NCBI RefSeq assembly: GCF_000245335.1
Contig: NZ_JH600286.1
Span: 402,210 to 466,209 of the forward strand
Length of the DNA stretch: 64,000 nucleotides
Direction of reading: 5' to 3'
Source of the DNA: Bacillus mojavensis RO-H-1 = KCTC 3706
GTDB lineage: Bacteria > Bacillota > Bacilli > Bacillales > Bacillaceae
In this document: piece by piece, positions 26,230 to 37,188 of the stretch
Layout of the letters: each line of letters starts with the position of its first letter
Numbering within the stretch: the first letter of the stretch is position 1
Notes under the pieces: generated by a model
Told to the model about the DNA's origin: nothing
Database searches by the model: none
The model's input: the letters and a program-made list of their open reading frames with translations, nothing else
Made by a program: the position numbers and the translations under genes

Positions 26230-28443
26230 ATGGAAACTCTCGATGTCGAGACAAATTCAGGTCTGAAAGAGGAACTGAAGCGCCTCAAAGAAGAAAATGA
26301 TCGGCTGAAAAAGGAATTGCATCAGCATCAAGTGATTGTGAACAATACGCTCGATGCTATTTTTATATGTGATAATGAAATGAAAATCGTGCAGGCAAAT
26401 GAAGCAACAGCAAGGATGCTTCAAGTGGATGCGGAAGGTTTGAAAGAGCGTTCCGTTATTGATTTTTTGTTTTCTATTCCAAAGGATGAGCTGGACCTTT
26501 CCGTAAAGAAGTTTTTTAAGAAAGGTTTTCTGTGGAAGGAGGTTCCAATCCGGCTGGACAGCGGAGCGACAAAATATATTGAGTTTCTTGCCAAAAGAGG
26601 GATTGGTGAAGATTTCTTTTTTGTCGTTATGAGAGATATTTCTTCAAAGAAAATTCTGGAGCGGGAATTTTCCATGAATGAACAGCTTTTTAAGGACTTG
26701 TTTGACAGAGCTGTCGACGGAATCGTTCTATTTGATAAAGACGGCGGCTTTATTGATGCCAATCTGTCCTTTTGCAAAAGCTTTGAAATCGATCAGAATG
26801 AGTTGTCACATTTGTCGCTGTATCAATTTATAGACAGCGGCTCACGAAAAGATTTCGATAACATTTGGCACACGCTCTATCGAAAGGGAAAAGCAAAGGG
26901 CGAGCTGCCTGTCAGGCTTCGTTCAGGAGATCAGAAGCTGTTTGAATTTACGATTACGTCTAACATCATCAGCGGTTTTTATATGTCGATTATGCGGGAT
27001 ATCACAGAGAAGAGATCCATGGAGCTCCAGCTATTTAAAAGTGAGGAGCGCTTCAGAGAAATTTTTGAAAACGCCATGGATGCCATTATCATCTGGTCGA
27101 ATGACGGAAGAATCGTTAAGGCCAATCAGTCAGCCTGTAAAATTTTTGAGCTGCCGATGAATTTGCTGTTAAAACGAAAGCTGTGTGATTTTCTCGTGGA
27201 CTCGAAGAAATACAGCATGACGAAGAGAAAATATGCAAAATACGGTGAGATCAGAGAAGAGATGCTGTTTCAAATGGGAAACGGGCAGTTCAAAGAGCTT
27301 GAATTTACTTCAAAGCGGACAATACTTGAAAACCAGCACTTAACAATTCTAAGAAATGTCAGTGACCGAAAGCGGATGGAAAAGGAGCTTCGGGAAAGCG
27401 AGCTCAAATTCAGAAAAGTGTTCAATGGTTCAATGGACGGCAACGTATTATTCGACAATCAGTACCGAATCATCGACGCCAACCCGTTAGCGAGCGATAT
27501 TTTGGGCCTGCCGCATGAAGAACTAAAAAGACACAGCCTGCTTGATATTATATCTTCCTATGATATAGAAAATTTGGCATCGCCGGCAAGGCAGATTAAT
27601 TTCGATGAAATGGATAATGAAATTCCATTTTTGCTTAGCAGCAATGATAATAGAAAACTAGAATTTTCATTTAAACGAAATATTATTCAAAATATGAACC
27701 TGGCTATCTTTAAAGATGTCACAGAGCGAAAAGAACTGGAAGAGCGCCTTCGCAAATCTGATACCCTCCATGTGGTTGGAGAACTCGCTGCCGGCATCGC
27801 TCACGAAATCAGAAATCCAATGACAGCCCTTAAAGGCTTCATTCAGCTCCTGAAAGGAAGTGTGGAGGGAGACTATTCTCTTTACTTCAACGTCATCACC
27901 TCAGAATTAAAGCGCATCGAATCCATCATCACAGAGTTTTTAATTTTAGCCAAGCCCCAGGCTATCATGTATGAGGAGAAACATGTGACACAAATTATGA
28001 AAGACACATTAGACCTTCTTAACGCGCAAGCCAATCTCAGCAACGTACAAATGCATCTGGATTTAGTCGGCGACATTCCGCCGATATACTGTGAACCGAA
28101 TCAGCTGAAACAGGTTTTTATCAATATATTAAAGAATGCCATCGAAGTCATGCCTGACGGCGGCAATATTTATGTGACAATCAAAAAAGCTGATCAACAT
28201 CATATTTTAATATCTTTAAAAGACGAAGGAGTCGGAATCACAGAGGATAAATTAAAGCGTCTCGGAGAACCGTTTTATACAACAAAGGAACGGGGAACTG
28301 GACTCGGGCTTATGGTAAGCTATAAAATTATTGAAGAACATCAAGGCAAAATAATGGTGGAAAGTGAAGAAGGAAAGGGAACTGTTTTCCATCTTACACT
28401 GCCCGTCCGGCAGAATTTTGAAGAAAGAAGGCTAGACGAATGA
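26230..28443 (+). CDS. kinE: Sporulation sensor histidine kinase KinE
   Basis: KinE is one of five kinases that can phosphorylate Spo0F in the phosphorelay. The soluble protein (737 aa from ATG 26230) starts with a coiled coil (L-K-E-E-L-K-R-L-K-E-E-N-D-R-L-K-K) and four PAS-like repeats (near 35-145, 155-265, 275-390, 400-505). HisKA follows with G-E-L-A-A-G-I-A-H-E-I-R-N-P, and HATPase with N-A-I-E-V-M and G-T-G-L-G-L-M-V. There is no membrane segment, so the signal is intracellular. I prefer ATG 26230, 9 bases after AAGGAG, to TTG 26209. The stop overlaps the ogt start (ATGA). Confidence 0.94.
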   Translation: METLDVETNSGLKEELKRLKEENDRLKKELHQHQVIVNNTLDAIFICDNEMKIVQANEATARMLQVDAEGLKERSVIDFLFSIPKDELDLSVKKFFKKGFLWKEVPIRLDSGATKYIEFLAKRGIGEDFFFVVMRDISSKKILEREFSMNEQLFKDLFDRAVDGIVLFDKDGGFIDANLSFCKSFEIDQNELSHLSLYQFIDSGSRKDFDNIWHTLYRKGKAKGELPVRLRSGDQKLFEFTITSNIISGFYMSIMRDITEKRSMELQLFKSEERFREIFENAMDAIIIWSNDGRIVKANQSACKIFELPMNLLLKRKLCDFLVDSKKYSMTKRKYAKYGEIREEMLFQMGNGQFKELEFTSKRTILENQHLTILRNVSDRKRMEKELRESELKFRKVFNGSMDGNVLFDNQYRIIDANPLASDILGLPHEELKRHSLLDIISSYDIENLASPARQINFDEMDNEIPFLLSSNDNRKLEFSFKRNIIQNMNLAIFKDVTERKELEERLRKSDTLHVVGELAAGIAHEIRNPMTALKGFIQLLKGSVEGDYSLYFNVITSELKRIESIITEFLILAKPQAIMYEEKHVTQIMKDTLDLLNAQANLSNVQMHLDLVGDIPPIYCEPNQLKQVFINILKNAIEVMPDGGNIYVTIKKADQHHILISLKDEGVGITEDKLKRLGEPFYTTKERGTGLGLMVSYKIIEEHQGKIMVESEEGKGTVFHLTLPVRQNFEERRLDE

Positions 28444-28937
28444 ATTACTATACGACAGCGGAAACGCCGCTCGGGGAACTCGCGATTGTCGAGGAAGAAG
28501 GCCGCATCACCCGTCTCTTTCTCAGTAAGGAAGATTTGATCGAGTGGAAAGAATCTGTTGAGGGTGCGGAGCAGTTAGAGACTGCTTTTCTGGCAGAAGC
28601 GAAAAAGCAGCTTCACGAATATTTTGCAGGGGAAAGAAGGACATTCTCACTGCCATTGAGCCAAAAGGGCACGCCTTTTCAGCAAAAAGTATGGGAGGCG
28701 CTTGCCATGATTCCATATGGAGAATCACGAAGCTATGCTGATATCGCCGTTGCGGTAGGCAGTCCGAAAGCGGTACGTGCTGTCGGACAGGCAAATAAAC
28801 GAAATGACCTGCCGATATTTGTCCCATGCCACAGAGTGATTGGCAAAAACAGCACGTTAACAGGGTATGCCGGAAGCAAAACTGACATCAAAGCTTATTT
28901 GCTGAGCATCGAGCAAATCTCCTACAAAGAAAAATAA
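28440..28937 (+). CDS. ogt: Methylated-DNA-protein-cysteine methyltransferase Ogt
   Basis: This suicide enzyme removes methyl groups from O6-methylguanine in DNA. The 165-aa protein has the N-terminal ribonuclease-H-like part and the C-terminal DNA-binding winged helix. The active-site motif is F-V-P-C-H-R-V-I-G, and the recognition helix region is S-Y-A-D-I-A-V-A-V-G-S-P-K-A-V-R-A-V-G. The helix-turn Arg finger is present. The gene starts inside the kinE stop (ATGA), so the two are co-translated; why a sporulation kinase and a repair protein share a transcript is not clear. In 168 this constitutive enzyme complements the inducible AdaA/AdaB. Confidence 0.95.
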   Translation: MNYYTTAETPLGELAIVEEEGRITRLFLSKEDLIEWKESVEGAEQLETAFLAEAKKQLHEYFAGERRTFSLPLSQKGTPFQQKVWEALAMIPYGESRSYADIAVAVGSPKAVRAVGQANKRNDLPIFVPCHRVIGKNSTLTGYAGSKTDIKAYLLSIEQISYKEK

Positions 28938-29026
28938 AACATATGGCACGTTCCCTTTTTTCGCTGCCGACATATGATTTTACTAAGTTAAAAAAGTTGG
29001 TCTGATGAAAGAGGAGGACAAAGCAA

Positions 29027-29152
29027 TTGAAGCCGAGCCGCTCTGAGAAAATTGCCGTTTTTGCCGAACTGCTTGTGAAACTGCATATCTTATCCAGCGC
29101 TCAAAAAGATGAAATGATCAATATGAATATGAGTAAACAAAAAAACCGCTGA
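29027..29152 (+). CDS. Small basic protein, 41 aa
   Basis: A TTG-started frame follows GAGGAGG by 8 bases. The product, L-K-P-S-R-S-E-K-I-A-V-F-A-E-L-L-V-K-L-H-I-L-S-S-A-Q-K-D-E-M, is probably a single amphipathic helix with a basic end (S-K-Q-K-N-R). The last codons form the left arm of the terminator shared with mtnA, which argues that the ORF is a real, tightly packed transcription unit. It has no known domain and I do not recognise a name. It could be a regulator-type microprotein, but there is nothing in the sequence to decide. Confidence 0.6.
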   Translation: MKPSRSEKIAVFAELLVKLHILSSAQKDEMINMNMSKQKNR

Positions 29153-29191
29153 CTCGCCCCTTTATGAGCAAAGTCTTCAGCGGTTTTTTAA
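29140..29191. terminator. Bidirectional terminator between the 41-aa gene and mtnA
   Basis: AAAAAACCGCTGA / TCAGCGGTTTTTT arms around a ~25-base loop, with T/A tracts for both directions. Confidence 0.82.
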
Positions 29192-30249
29192 TGAACCTTT
29201 TCGCCTGTGAACAGCTTTTCAATTTCTTCTTCATAGGAACCAGTCATAATCCCTTTTTCAGTAATGATCCCAGAAATAAGATGGTGAGGTGTAATATCAA
29301 AAGCAGGATTAAAGACAGGCACTTCAGCCGGAGCGGTCCGGACGCCGGAAATGTTCCTGACTTCCTCAGGATCCCGTTCCTCTATCGGGATATCAGCCCC
29401 GCTTTTTACTTTAGTGTCAAAAGTAGATAAAGGTGCTGCTACAAAAAACGGAATATCGAAGGCGTTTGCTAAAATAGCAAGCCCGTAAGTGCCAATTTTA
29501 TTTGCAGTATCTCCGTTCCTTGCAATTCGGTCAGCGCCGACGATGACGGCAGAAATTTGTTTTTCTTTCATCGTATGGGCTGCCATACTGTCCGTAATCA
29601 GAGTGACGTCAATACCGCCCTGCATCAGCTCCCAAGCAGTAAGCCGTGAACCTTGAAGAACCGGTCTGGTTTCACAAGCATAAATATGAAGCCCCAAATC
29701 CTTTTGTTTGGCCAAATAAAACGGGGCAAGTGCGGTTCCATAGCGGCTTGTCGCGATAGAACCGGCATTGCAGATTGTCATAATCCGGTCGCCTCTTTTG
29801 AAAAGCTGAAGCGCGTTTTGGCCGATCATCCGGCACGTTTCTTCATCCTCGACTTGAATCTGAATCGCTTCATGGACAAGGTTGGTTTTTGCTTCATTTA
29901 CAGAAATGGCGTTTTGAATTGATTGGCTCAGTCTTTCGAGCGCCCATGATAAATTGATCGCGGTCGGCCTTGAACTGTTCAAATCATTTTTGATATTATC
30001 CAATTCGCGGCGGAAATCCGCCACATTATCAGTTTCAATGTCTTTTGCCGCCAGCGCGAGCCCAAATGCTGCCGTAATGCCGATCGCCGGGGCTCCTCTC
30101 ACTTTTAGTGAGACAATCGCGTCAAATACTTCTTCTTTCGTTGTCAGCTCCAAATATTCCGTGACATCAGGAAGCTTTTGCTGATTTAAAATCTTAATGG
30201 CTGTTTCTTTCCATTCAACAGAACGCGGAACAGCAAATGAATTGGTCAT
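29188..30249 (-). CDS. mtnA: Methylthioribose-1-phosphate isomerase MtnA
   Basis: MtnA turns 5-methylthioribose-1-phosphate into methylthioribulose-1-phosphate, step two of methionine salvage. The 353-aa eIF2B-alpha-like protein has the family stretches [15 protein letters not shown], the catalytic Cys region [11 protein letters not shown], and [19 protein letters not shown] with the catalytic Asp. A bridging [11 protein letters not shown] sits near the end. The gene follows mtnK by 8 bases in an operon led by a SAM-I riboswitch, so it is expressed when methionine/SAM is low. Confidence 0.97.
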   Translation of the reverse strand: MTNSFAVPRSVEWKETAIKILNQQKLPDVTEYLELTTKEEVFDAIVSLKVRGAPAIGITAAFGLALAAKDIETDNVADFRRELDNIKNDLNSSRPTAINLSWALERLSQSIQNAISVNEAKTNLVHEAIQIQVEDEETCRMIGQNALQLFKRGDRIMTICNAGSIATSRYGTALAPFYLAKQKDLGLHIYACETRPVLQGSRLTAWELMQGGIDVTLITDSMAAHTMKEKQISAVIVGADRIARNGDTANKIGTYGLAILANAFDIPFFVAAPLSTFDTKVKSGADIPIEERDPEEVRNISGVRTAPAEVPVFNPAFDITPHHLISGIITEKGIMTGSYEEEIEKLFTGEKVH

Positions 30250-30256
30250 GGTTGAA

Positions 30257-31465
<1,209 letters not shown>

Positions 31466-31493
31466 TTATGTAACATCTTGATATGTGTGCCGC

Positions 31494-31715
31494 AGAATGG
31501 CCGTAAAAAAGCCTCCTTCTCAGAGAGAAGGAGGCTTAACAATTATGTCCCGCCTCTCTTATCTCTCAGATCAGATCTGATGGAATTAGCACCGTGCCTT
31601 ACGAGACCTCAGTCTCGGCGCCATGAAGATGCGCCCCATTTCACAATGGAATTACGGTCGGTTGCTGTTGGGGTCAAAAGGCCAATCCCTCGCCCAACTC
31701 TCGATAAGAGAATAT
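31494..31715 (-). promoter_or_regulatory. SAM-I (S-box) riboswitch and terminator of mtnKA
   Basis: Read on the minus strand the leader has CTTATCGAGAG ... GGCGAGGGA, GGCCTTTTGACCCCAACAGC, CAACCG, AAGGCACGGTGCTAATTCC and GAGAGATAAG, all S-box landmarks. The terminator AGCCTCCTTCTC / GAGAAGGAGGCT plus T run lies at about 31500-31535. SAM binding forms the terminator, so mtnKA is off when SAM is plentiful. Confidence 0.95.
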
Positions 31716-31792
31716 ATTCACTTGTTAAACAATTCTAATTTATCAGTTGATGAACATAGTAACAGGTGAGTGTTTTAATTGTCAATATATTT

Positions 31793-32572
31793 TTAATATA
31801 AATCTTTTCTGATATCATCGAAAACAGGGATTTTCCCCCGTACCTCAACGCTTTCTTGGAGGTCAATTTCCGCTCTGACAATGCCTTCTTCTCGGCCGCC
31901 CTCTGCCAATATACGTCCCCAAGGGTCAATAATCAGGCTGTGCCCGGCGAATTCATTATCGGGATTAGCTCCTGTGCAATTGCAGGCAGCGACAAAGCAT
32001 TGATTTTCAATGGCCCGCGCAATAAGCAGGCTTTTCCAATGATCAAGGCGGGGCAGAGGCCATTCCGCAGAAATGAACAGCACGTTAGCGCCTTTTGTCG
32101 TATGTTTTCTGATCCATTCCGGAAAACGGATATCATAACAGATCAATCCGGAACTTTTGACGCCGTCAAGCTCGAAGTATCCATCCTCGGAACCGGCTGA
32201 TAAATATACATGCTCATCCATCAGCTGAAAAAGATGGGCTTTGCTGTACTCTTTAATGATTCGTCCTTCCTTATCTGCGATGAACATTGTATTATAAACA
32301 TCAGAACCCTTTCTGACAGCAACAGATCCTGCGATAATATGAACCCCGTGTTTTTTTGCGGTTCTTTGCAGCCAGCTTTGAGCAGTGTGCCCGTCTTCAT
32401 CAGCAAGCTGATCAAGATTGGCAAGGTCGTAACCGGTCGTCCATAATTCAGGGAGAACAAGAACATCAGCATGTTTACTCTCTTTTTCGATTAAATATTC
32501 AGCCTTTTTTATATTTTCAGAAGGTTTTCCGTATGAAATATCAAATTGAAGACAAGATATGGTCCATTTCAT
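31793..32572 (-). CDS. mtnU: Nitrilase-family amidase MtnU (omega-amidase type)
   Basis: The 259-aa carbon-nitrogen hydrolase has the catalytic triad in place: Glu in L-P-E-L-W-T-T-G-Y, Lys in E-Y-S-K-A-H-L-F, Cys in G-L-I-C-Y-D-I-R-F-P-E-W. Its likely role is to hydrolyse the alpha-ketoglutaramate (omega-amide) made when MtnE uses glutamine as amino donor, pulling transamination forward. That is known for plant and mammalian NIT2 and inferred here from genome context (ykrU in 168). It lies divergent to mtnE, about 95 bases away. ATG 32572 has GAGGTGTT upstream. Confidence 0.9.
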   Translation of the reverse strand: MKWTISCLQFDISYGKPSENIKKAEYLIEKESKHADVLVLPELWTTGYDLANLDQLADEDGHTAQSWLQRTAKKHGVHIIAGSVAVRKGSDVYNTMFIADKEGRIIKEYSKAHLFQLMDEHVYLSAGSEDGYFELDGVKSSGLICYDIRFPEWIRKHTTKGANVLFISAEWPLPRLDHWKSLLIARAIENQCFVAACNCTGANPDNEFAGHSLIIDPWGRILAEGGREEGIVRAEIDLQESVEVRGKIPVFDDIRKDLY

Positions 32573-32668
32573 TTTTTAACACCTCATATTTTTCTTTTAC
32601 TTTTTTTCATTTAACCATATATGATACTGGACTATCATTTCAAGATTTTTTTTAGAAGGTGAAAACAG

Positions 32669-33866
32669 ATGAAATTTGAACATTCTCAAGTGCTGCAGAA
32701 ACTGCCTAAACAATTCTTTGCTTCTCTAGTGCAGAAAGTGAATCGAAAGTTGAAAGAAGGACATGATGTCATTAATCTGGGGCAGGGGAATCCCGATCAG
32801 CCGACGCCCGAGCATATCGTGGAGGAAATGAAGCGAGCCGTTGCTCAGCCCGAAAATCATAAATACTCGTCATTCCGAGGCTCGCACAGTCTAAAATCAG
32901 CAGCGGCGGCATTTTATAACAGAGAATACGGCGTTCAGCTTGATCCGGAAACTGAAGTAGCCGTATTATTCGGCGGGAAAGCCGGTCTTGTCGAGCTGCC
33001 GCAATGCCTGCTAAATCCTGGGGATACGATTTTGGTTCCTGATCCCGGTTATCCGGATTATTGGTCCGGTGTCACGCTTGCGAAAGCGAAAATGGAAATG
33101 ATGCCGCTCACTAAGGAGAAATCGTTTCTTCCTGAATACGCAAGCATTCCCGCTGACATAAGAGAACAAGCGAAATTGATGTACTTGAATTATCCGAATA
33201 ATCCGACTGGAGCCGTCGCTACCGCCGATTTTTTTGAAGAAACGGTGAGTTTTGCGAAAGAAAACGAAATCTGTGTGATCCATGATTTTGCTTACGGGGC
33301 AGTGGGCTTTGACGGACACAAGCCTTTAAGTTTTTTGCAGACTGAAGGCGCTAAGGATATCGGAATTGAAATTTACACACTGTCTAAAACATATAATATG
33401 GCGGGCTGGCGGGTCGGTTTTGCAGTTGGAAACGCCTCGGTCATAGAAGCGATCAATCTTTATCAAGACCATATGTTTGTCAGTCTTTTCAGAGCAACCC
33501 AGCAGGCTGCTGAGACGGCACTCCTATCAGAGCAGACTTGCGTAGCGGAGCAAAATGCCCGATATGAAAGCAGGCGCAACACTTGGGTAGCAGCATGCCG
33601 GGAAATCGGCTGGGATGTAACAGCACCGTCGGGTTCATTTTTTGCGTGGCTGCCGGTGCCTGAAGGCTATAGCTCTGAGCAATTCTCAGATCTCTTGCTT
33701 AGAAAAAGCGAATGTGGCGGTGGCAGCTGGAAACGGCTTTGGTGAATATGGAGAAGGGTATGTCAGAGTGGGGCTCTTAACGAGTGAAGCTAGGCTCAAA
33801 GAAGCAGCTTACCGAATTGGCAAACTGAACCTGTTTACCCAAAAAAGCATTGACAAGATTCTTTAA
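32669..33866 (+). pseudogene. mtnE: Glutamine-dependent aminotransferase MtnE; frameshifted here
   Basis: MtnE (ykrV) transaminates 4-methylthio-2-oxobutyrate to methionine, the last salvage step. The class I/II PLP enzyme has G-Q-G-N-P-D, Y-P-N-N-P-T-G-A, the PLP Lys in T-L-S-K-T-Y-N-M-A-G-W-R-V-G-F and, after the break, E-Y-G-E-G-Y-V-R-V-G-L. The frame breaks near 33700: C-T-T-A-G-A-A-A-A-A should read C-T-A-G-A-A-A-A-A, one T too many, restoring L-L-E-K-A-N-V-A-V-A. The corrected length is 398 aa, full length for the family. It probably reflects a sequence error. ATG 32669 follows GAAGGTG. Confidence 0.92.
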
Positions 33867-33904
33867 CGGTGGGATAATTCAAAATAATTTATAAAATCTA
33901 TATT

Positions 33905-34060
33905 TTCTTATCAAGAGCAGGCAGAGGGACGAGCCCGATGAAGCCCGGCAACCGACTTGTAAAGCACGGTGCTAATTCTTGCAGCTGGCGGCTGAGAGAT
34001 AAGATTCGGACGAGAAACGAAACCTCTTTAGACGCATTGCTGTTTGAAGAGGTTTTTTAT
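33905..34060 (+). promoter_or_regulatory. SAM-I (S-box) riboswitch and terminator of mtnWXBD
   Basis: TTCTTATCAAGAG ... GCAGAGGGA, GGCCCGATGAAGCCCGGCAACC in near-consensus form, AAGCACGGTGCTAATTC and GAGAGATAAGA are all present. The terminator AAACCTCTT (about 34019-34028) / GAAGAGGTTT with T's ends near 34060. This is the second S-box of the cluster. Confidence 0.95.
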
Positions 34061-34089
34061 ATGGGTTAAAAAATGAAAGGAGCTCTGGC

Positions 34090-35306
34090 ATGAGTGAATT
34101 ATTAGCAACATATCTCCTGACCGATCCGGGAGCCGACACGGTGAAAAAAGCAGAACAAATCGCAACAGGGTTGACGGTGGGCTCTTGGACTGATCTGCCT
34201 CTGGTGAAGCAGGAGCAGATGCAAAAGCATAAGGGACGGGTTGTGAAGGTCGAGGAGAGAGAGGGACATCTTGCATCAGGAAAACAAGCGGTCATCACAA
34301 TTGCTTATCCCGAGGTGAATTTTTCACAGGATATTCCGGCATTGCTGACAACTGTGTTTGGCAAGCTGTCGCTGGACGGAAAAATCAAATTAATAGATCT
34401 CGAATTTTCCGAAGCGTTTAAGCGTACACTTCCGGGACCGAAGTTTGGCGTATACGGCATCCGGAAGATGCTTGGAGAGTTTGAAAGACCGTTGTTAATG
34501 AGCATTTTTAAAGGGGTCATTGGAAGGGACCTGAGTGATATTAAAGAACAGCTCAGGCAGCAGGCACTGGGCGGGGTTGACTTAATCAAAGACGATGAAA
34601 TTTTCTTTGAGACGGGTTTAGCACCTTTTGAAACAAGAATTACAGAGGGAAAACAAATTTTGAAAGAAACATACGAGCAGACCGGCCATAAAACGCTGTA
34701 TACAGTGAATTTGACTGGAAGAACGGCTGAGCTTAAAGATAAAGCAAGACGCGCCGCTGAATTGGGAGCGGATACGCTTTTATTTAATGTCTTCGCTTAC
34801 GGTTTGGACGTCATGCAAAGCCTTGCGGAAGATCCGGACGTATCAATCCCCATTATGGCGCACCCTGCTGTCAGCGGGGCATTTACGTCCTCACCGTTTT
34901 ATGGGTTTTCCCATGCCCTTTTGCTCGGAAAATTAAACCGATATTGCGGCGCTGACTTCAGTCTGTTTCCTTCTCCATACGGTTCAGTTGCGCTTCCGAG
35001 AGAAGACGCGCTGGCGATTCATGAAGAATGCGTAAGAGAAGATGCCTTTAATCAGACATTTGCCGTTCCGTCTGCTGGCATTCACCCTGGTATGGTTCCG
35101 CTTTTAATGCGTGATTTTGGCATTGATCATATTATTAACGCCGGAGGAGGCATACACGGACATCCAAACGCGCCCAAGGCGGGGGCAAAGCGTTCAGAGC
35201 TATGATTGATGCGGTTTTGGAGGCGCAGCCGATTGAAGAAAAAGCCGGTCAATGCGAAGATTTGAAGCTTGCGCTTGATAAATGGGGAAAGGCTGAAGCC
35301 GTATGA
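34090..35306 (+). pseudogene. mtnW: RuBisCO-like DK-MTP-1-P enolase MtnW; frameshifted here
   Basis: MtnW (ykrW) enolises 2,3-diketo-5-methylthiopentyl-1-phosphate and is the classic RuBisCO-like protein. The barrel shows [10 protein letters not shown] (equivalent of the carbamylated Lys), [17 protein letters not shown] and [12 protein letters not shown]. The frame breaks after H-P-N at 35165-35169: A-A-C-G-C-G should be A-A-C-G-G-C-G. One added G restores [13 protein letters not shown] through the stop 35304-35306, which overlaps the mtnX ATG. The corrected protein is 405 aa. It is probably a sequencing error. SAM-I control lies upstream. Confidence 0.93.
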
Positions 35307-36010
35307 CGTCTCAAAAACCGTTGATTATATGTGATTTTGATGGAACCATCACGATGAACGACAACATTATAAACATTATGAAAACATTCGCTCCGCCGGA
35401 GTGGACTGCGTTAAAAGACGGCGTGCTCTCCAAAACAATGTCAATCCAAGAAGGCGTCGGACGAATGTTCGGCCTTCTGCCGAGCAGCTTAAAAGAGGAG
35501 ATTACGAGATTTGTAATAGAAGACGCAAAAATCCGGGACGGCTTTCAGGAATTTGTCGCATTTGTTAATGAGCATGAACTCCCGTTTTATGTTGTAAGCG
35601 GGGGGATGGACTTTTTTGTTTATCCGCTGCTTGAAGGAATTGTTGAGAAAGATCATATTTATTGCAACCGTGCGTCATTTGAGAACGAATTCATTCATAT
35701 TGATTGGCCTCATTCTTGCAAAGGCACATGCACAAATCAATGCGGGTGCTGCAAGCCAACTGTTATTAACGAGCTTTGTGAGCCGGATCAATACATCATC
35801 ATGATCGGTGACTCCGTTACCGACGTGGAGGCGGCAAAGCTGTCTGATCTTTGCTTTGCAAGGGATTATTTATTAAATGAATGCAAGGAGCATCATCTGA
35901 ATCATATGCCATACCATGATTTTCATGAAATAAAGAAAGCAATTGAAGACGTAACGGAGGTAAAGAAATGGCTGCAAAACAAGAGCGCTGGGGAGAGCTT
36001 GCCGAAGTAA
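35303..36010 (+). CDS. mtnX: HK-MTPenyl-1-P phosphatase MtnX
   Basis: MtnX removes phosphate from 2-hydroxy-3-keto-5-methylthiopentenyl-1-phosphate to give the acireductone. The 235-aa HAD enzyme has I-C-D-F-D-G-T-I-T (nucleophile Asp), V-V-S-G-G-M-D (motif II), and [11 protein letters not shown] (motif IV); Cys-rich C-N-Q-C-G-C-C-K lies in the cap region. The ATG overlaps the mtnW stop (ATGA), and its own 3' end overlaps mtnB by 43 bases, so the three genes are translationally linked. Confidence 0.95.
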   Translation: MTSQKPLIICDFDGTITMNDNIINIMKTFAPPEWTALKDGVLSKTMSIQEGVGRMFGLLPSSLKEEITRFVIEDAKIRDGFQEFVAFVNEHELPFYVVSGGMDFFVYPLLEGIVEKDHIYCNRASFENEFIHIDWPHSCKGTCTNQCGCCKPTVINELCEPDQYIIMIGDSVTDVEAAKLSDLCFARDYLLNECKEHHLNHMPYHDFHEIKKAIEDVTEVKKWLQNKSAGESLPK

Positions 36011-36597
36011 AACGGGAATTGGCAGAAAGAGATTGGTTTCCGGCGACCAGCGGCAACCTGTCCATCAAGGTTTCCGATGAGCCATTGCAATTTCTCGTAA
36101 CGGCGAGCGGAAAAGATAAACGAAAAGAAACGGATGAAGACTTCCTGTTGGTGGATCAGAACGGAGAGCCTGCCGAAAGCGGACATCATCTAAAACCGTC
36201 AGCGGAAACGCTTTTGCATACGCATCTGTACAATAAAACAAATGCCGGATGCTGTCTTCATATTCATACGGTAAACAATAATGTCATCTCAGAGCTGTAT
36301 GGAGATCAAAAACAAATCACTTTTAAAGGACAAGAAATTATAAAAGCGCTTGGCCTGTGGGAAGAGAATGCAGAAGTGTCCATTCCAATTATAGAAAATC
36401 CGGCTCATATTCCGACTCTCGCAACGCTTTTCGCGGATCAGGTTACTGGAGATTCAGGAGCTGTCCTGATCCGGAACCATGGCATTACGGCTTGGGGAAG
36501 AACAGCATTTGAAGCGAAAAGAGTGCTTGAAGCATATGAATTTTTATTCAGCTATCATTTGAAACTGAAAACACTCCAGCATCAGCTGGTTAAATAA
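35968..36597 (+). CDS. mtnB: Methylthioribulose-1-phosphate dehydratase MtnB
   Basis: MtnB dehydrates methylthioribulose-1-phosphate ahead of MtnW. The 209-aa class II aldolase-fold protein has T-S-G-N-L-S-I-K near the start, the zinc site L-L-H-T-H-L-Y-N ... [10 protein letters not shown], and the third His in [13 protein letters not shown] 35968 lies 6 bases after CGGAGGT, inside the end of mtnX. The family start [16 protein letters not shown] supports this choice. It is the third gene of the mtnWXBD operon. Confidence 0.95.
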   Translation: MAAKQERWGELAEVKRELAERDWFPATSGNLSIKVSDEPLQFLVTASGKDKRKETDEDFLLVDQNGEPAESGHHLKPSAETLLHTHLYNKTNAGCCLHIHTVNNNVISELYGDQKQITFKGQEIIKALGLWEENAEVSIPIIENPAHIPTLATLFADQVTGDSGAVLIRNHGITAWGRTAFEAKRVLEAYEFLFSYHLKLKTLQHQLVK

Positions 36598-36612
36598 AAG
36601 GGGGAACCGCAA

Positions 36613-37149
36613 ATGGCAACAATTCGAATTCATGATGAGGCGAATACAACAATTGAAAATCAAGAAGAAGTGGCAAGCTTTCTGGACAGTCAAGAGGTAA
36701 TCTATGAGCAATGGAATATCGCTAAGCTCCCTGAACAGCTTTCAGAAAAATATGACCTGTCTGAAAAAGAAAAACAACAAATTCTTGACACCTTCGACGC
36801 CGAAATTAAAGATATTTCAGCCCGCCGCGGCTACAAAGCCCAAGATGTCATCTCTTTGTCTGACGCTAATCCGAAACTGGATGAACTGCTTGAAAACTTT
36901 AAAAGAGAACATCACCATACAGACGATGAAGTCCGTTTTATCGTAAGCGGCCACGGAATTTTCGTCATTCAAGGCAAGGACGGCACATTTTTTGATGTCC
37001 GTTTAAACCCTGGAGATTTAATCTCAGTACCTGAAAATATCCGCCATTACTTCACGCTTCAAGAAGATCGCAAAGTTGTGGCGGTGCGGATTTTTGTTAC
37101 ATCTGAAGGCTGGGTTCCGATTTATGAAAAAGACAGCGTAAACCAATAA
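36613..37149 (+). CDS. mtnD: Acireductone dioxygenase MtnD
   Basis: MtnD oxidises the acireductone to formate and 4-methylthio-2-oxobutyrate when Fe2+ is bound, or gives the off-pathway product with Ni2+. The 178-aa cupin has the metal motif H-H-H-T-D-D-E-V-R-F and the second His in G-D-L-I-S-V-P-E-N-I-R-H-Y-F. The start ATG 36613 follows AAGGGGGAA. It is the last gene of the SAM-regulated operon and is followed by a terminator. Confidence 0.96.
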   Translation: MATIRIHDEANTTIENQEEVASFLDSQEVIYEQWNIAKLPEQLSEKYDLSEKEKQQILDTFDAEIKDISARRGYKAQDVISLSDANPKLDELLENFKREHHHTDDEVRFIVSGHGIFVIQGKDGTFFDVRLNPGDLISVPENIRHYFTLQEDRKVVAVRIFVTSEGWVPIYEKDSVNQ

Positions 37150-37153
37150 GAAC

Positions 37154-37186
37154 AAAAAGCCCCGTTTATAAAAGCGGGGCTTTTTG
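37154..37186. terminator. Terminator between mtnD and ykvA
   Basis: AAAAAGCCCCG / CGGGGCTTTTT stem, T/A tracts on both strands. Confidence 0.92.
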
Positions 37187-37188
37187 AT

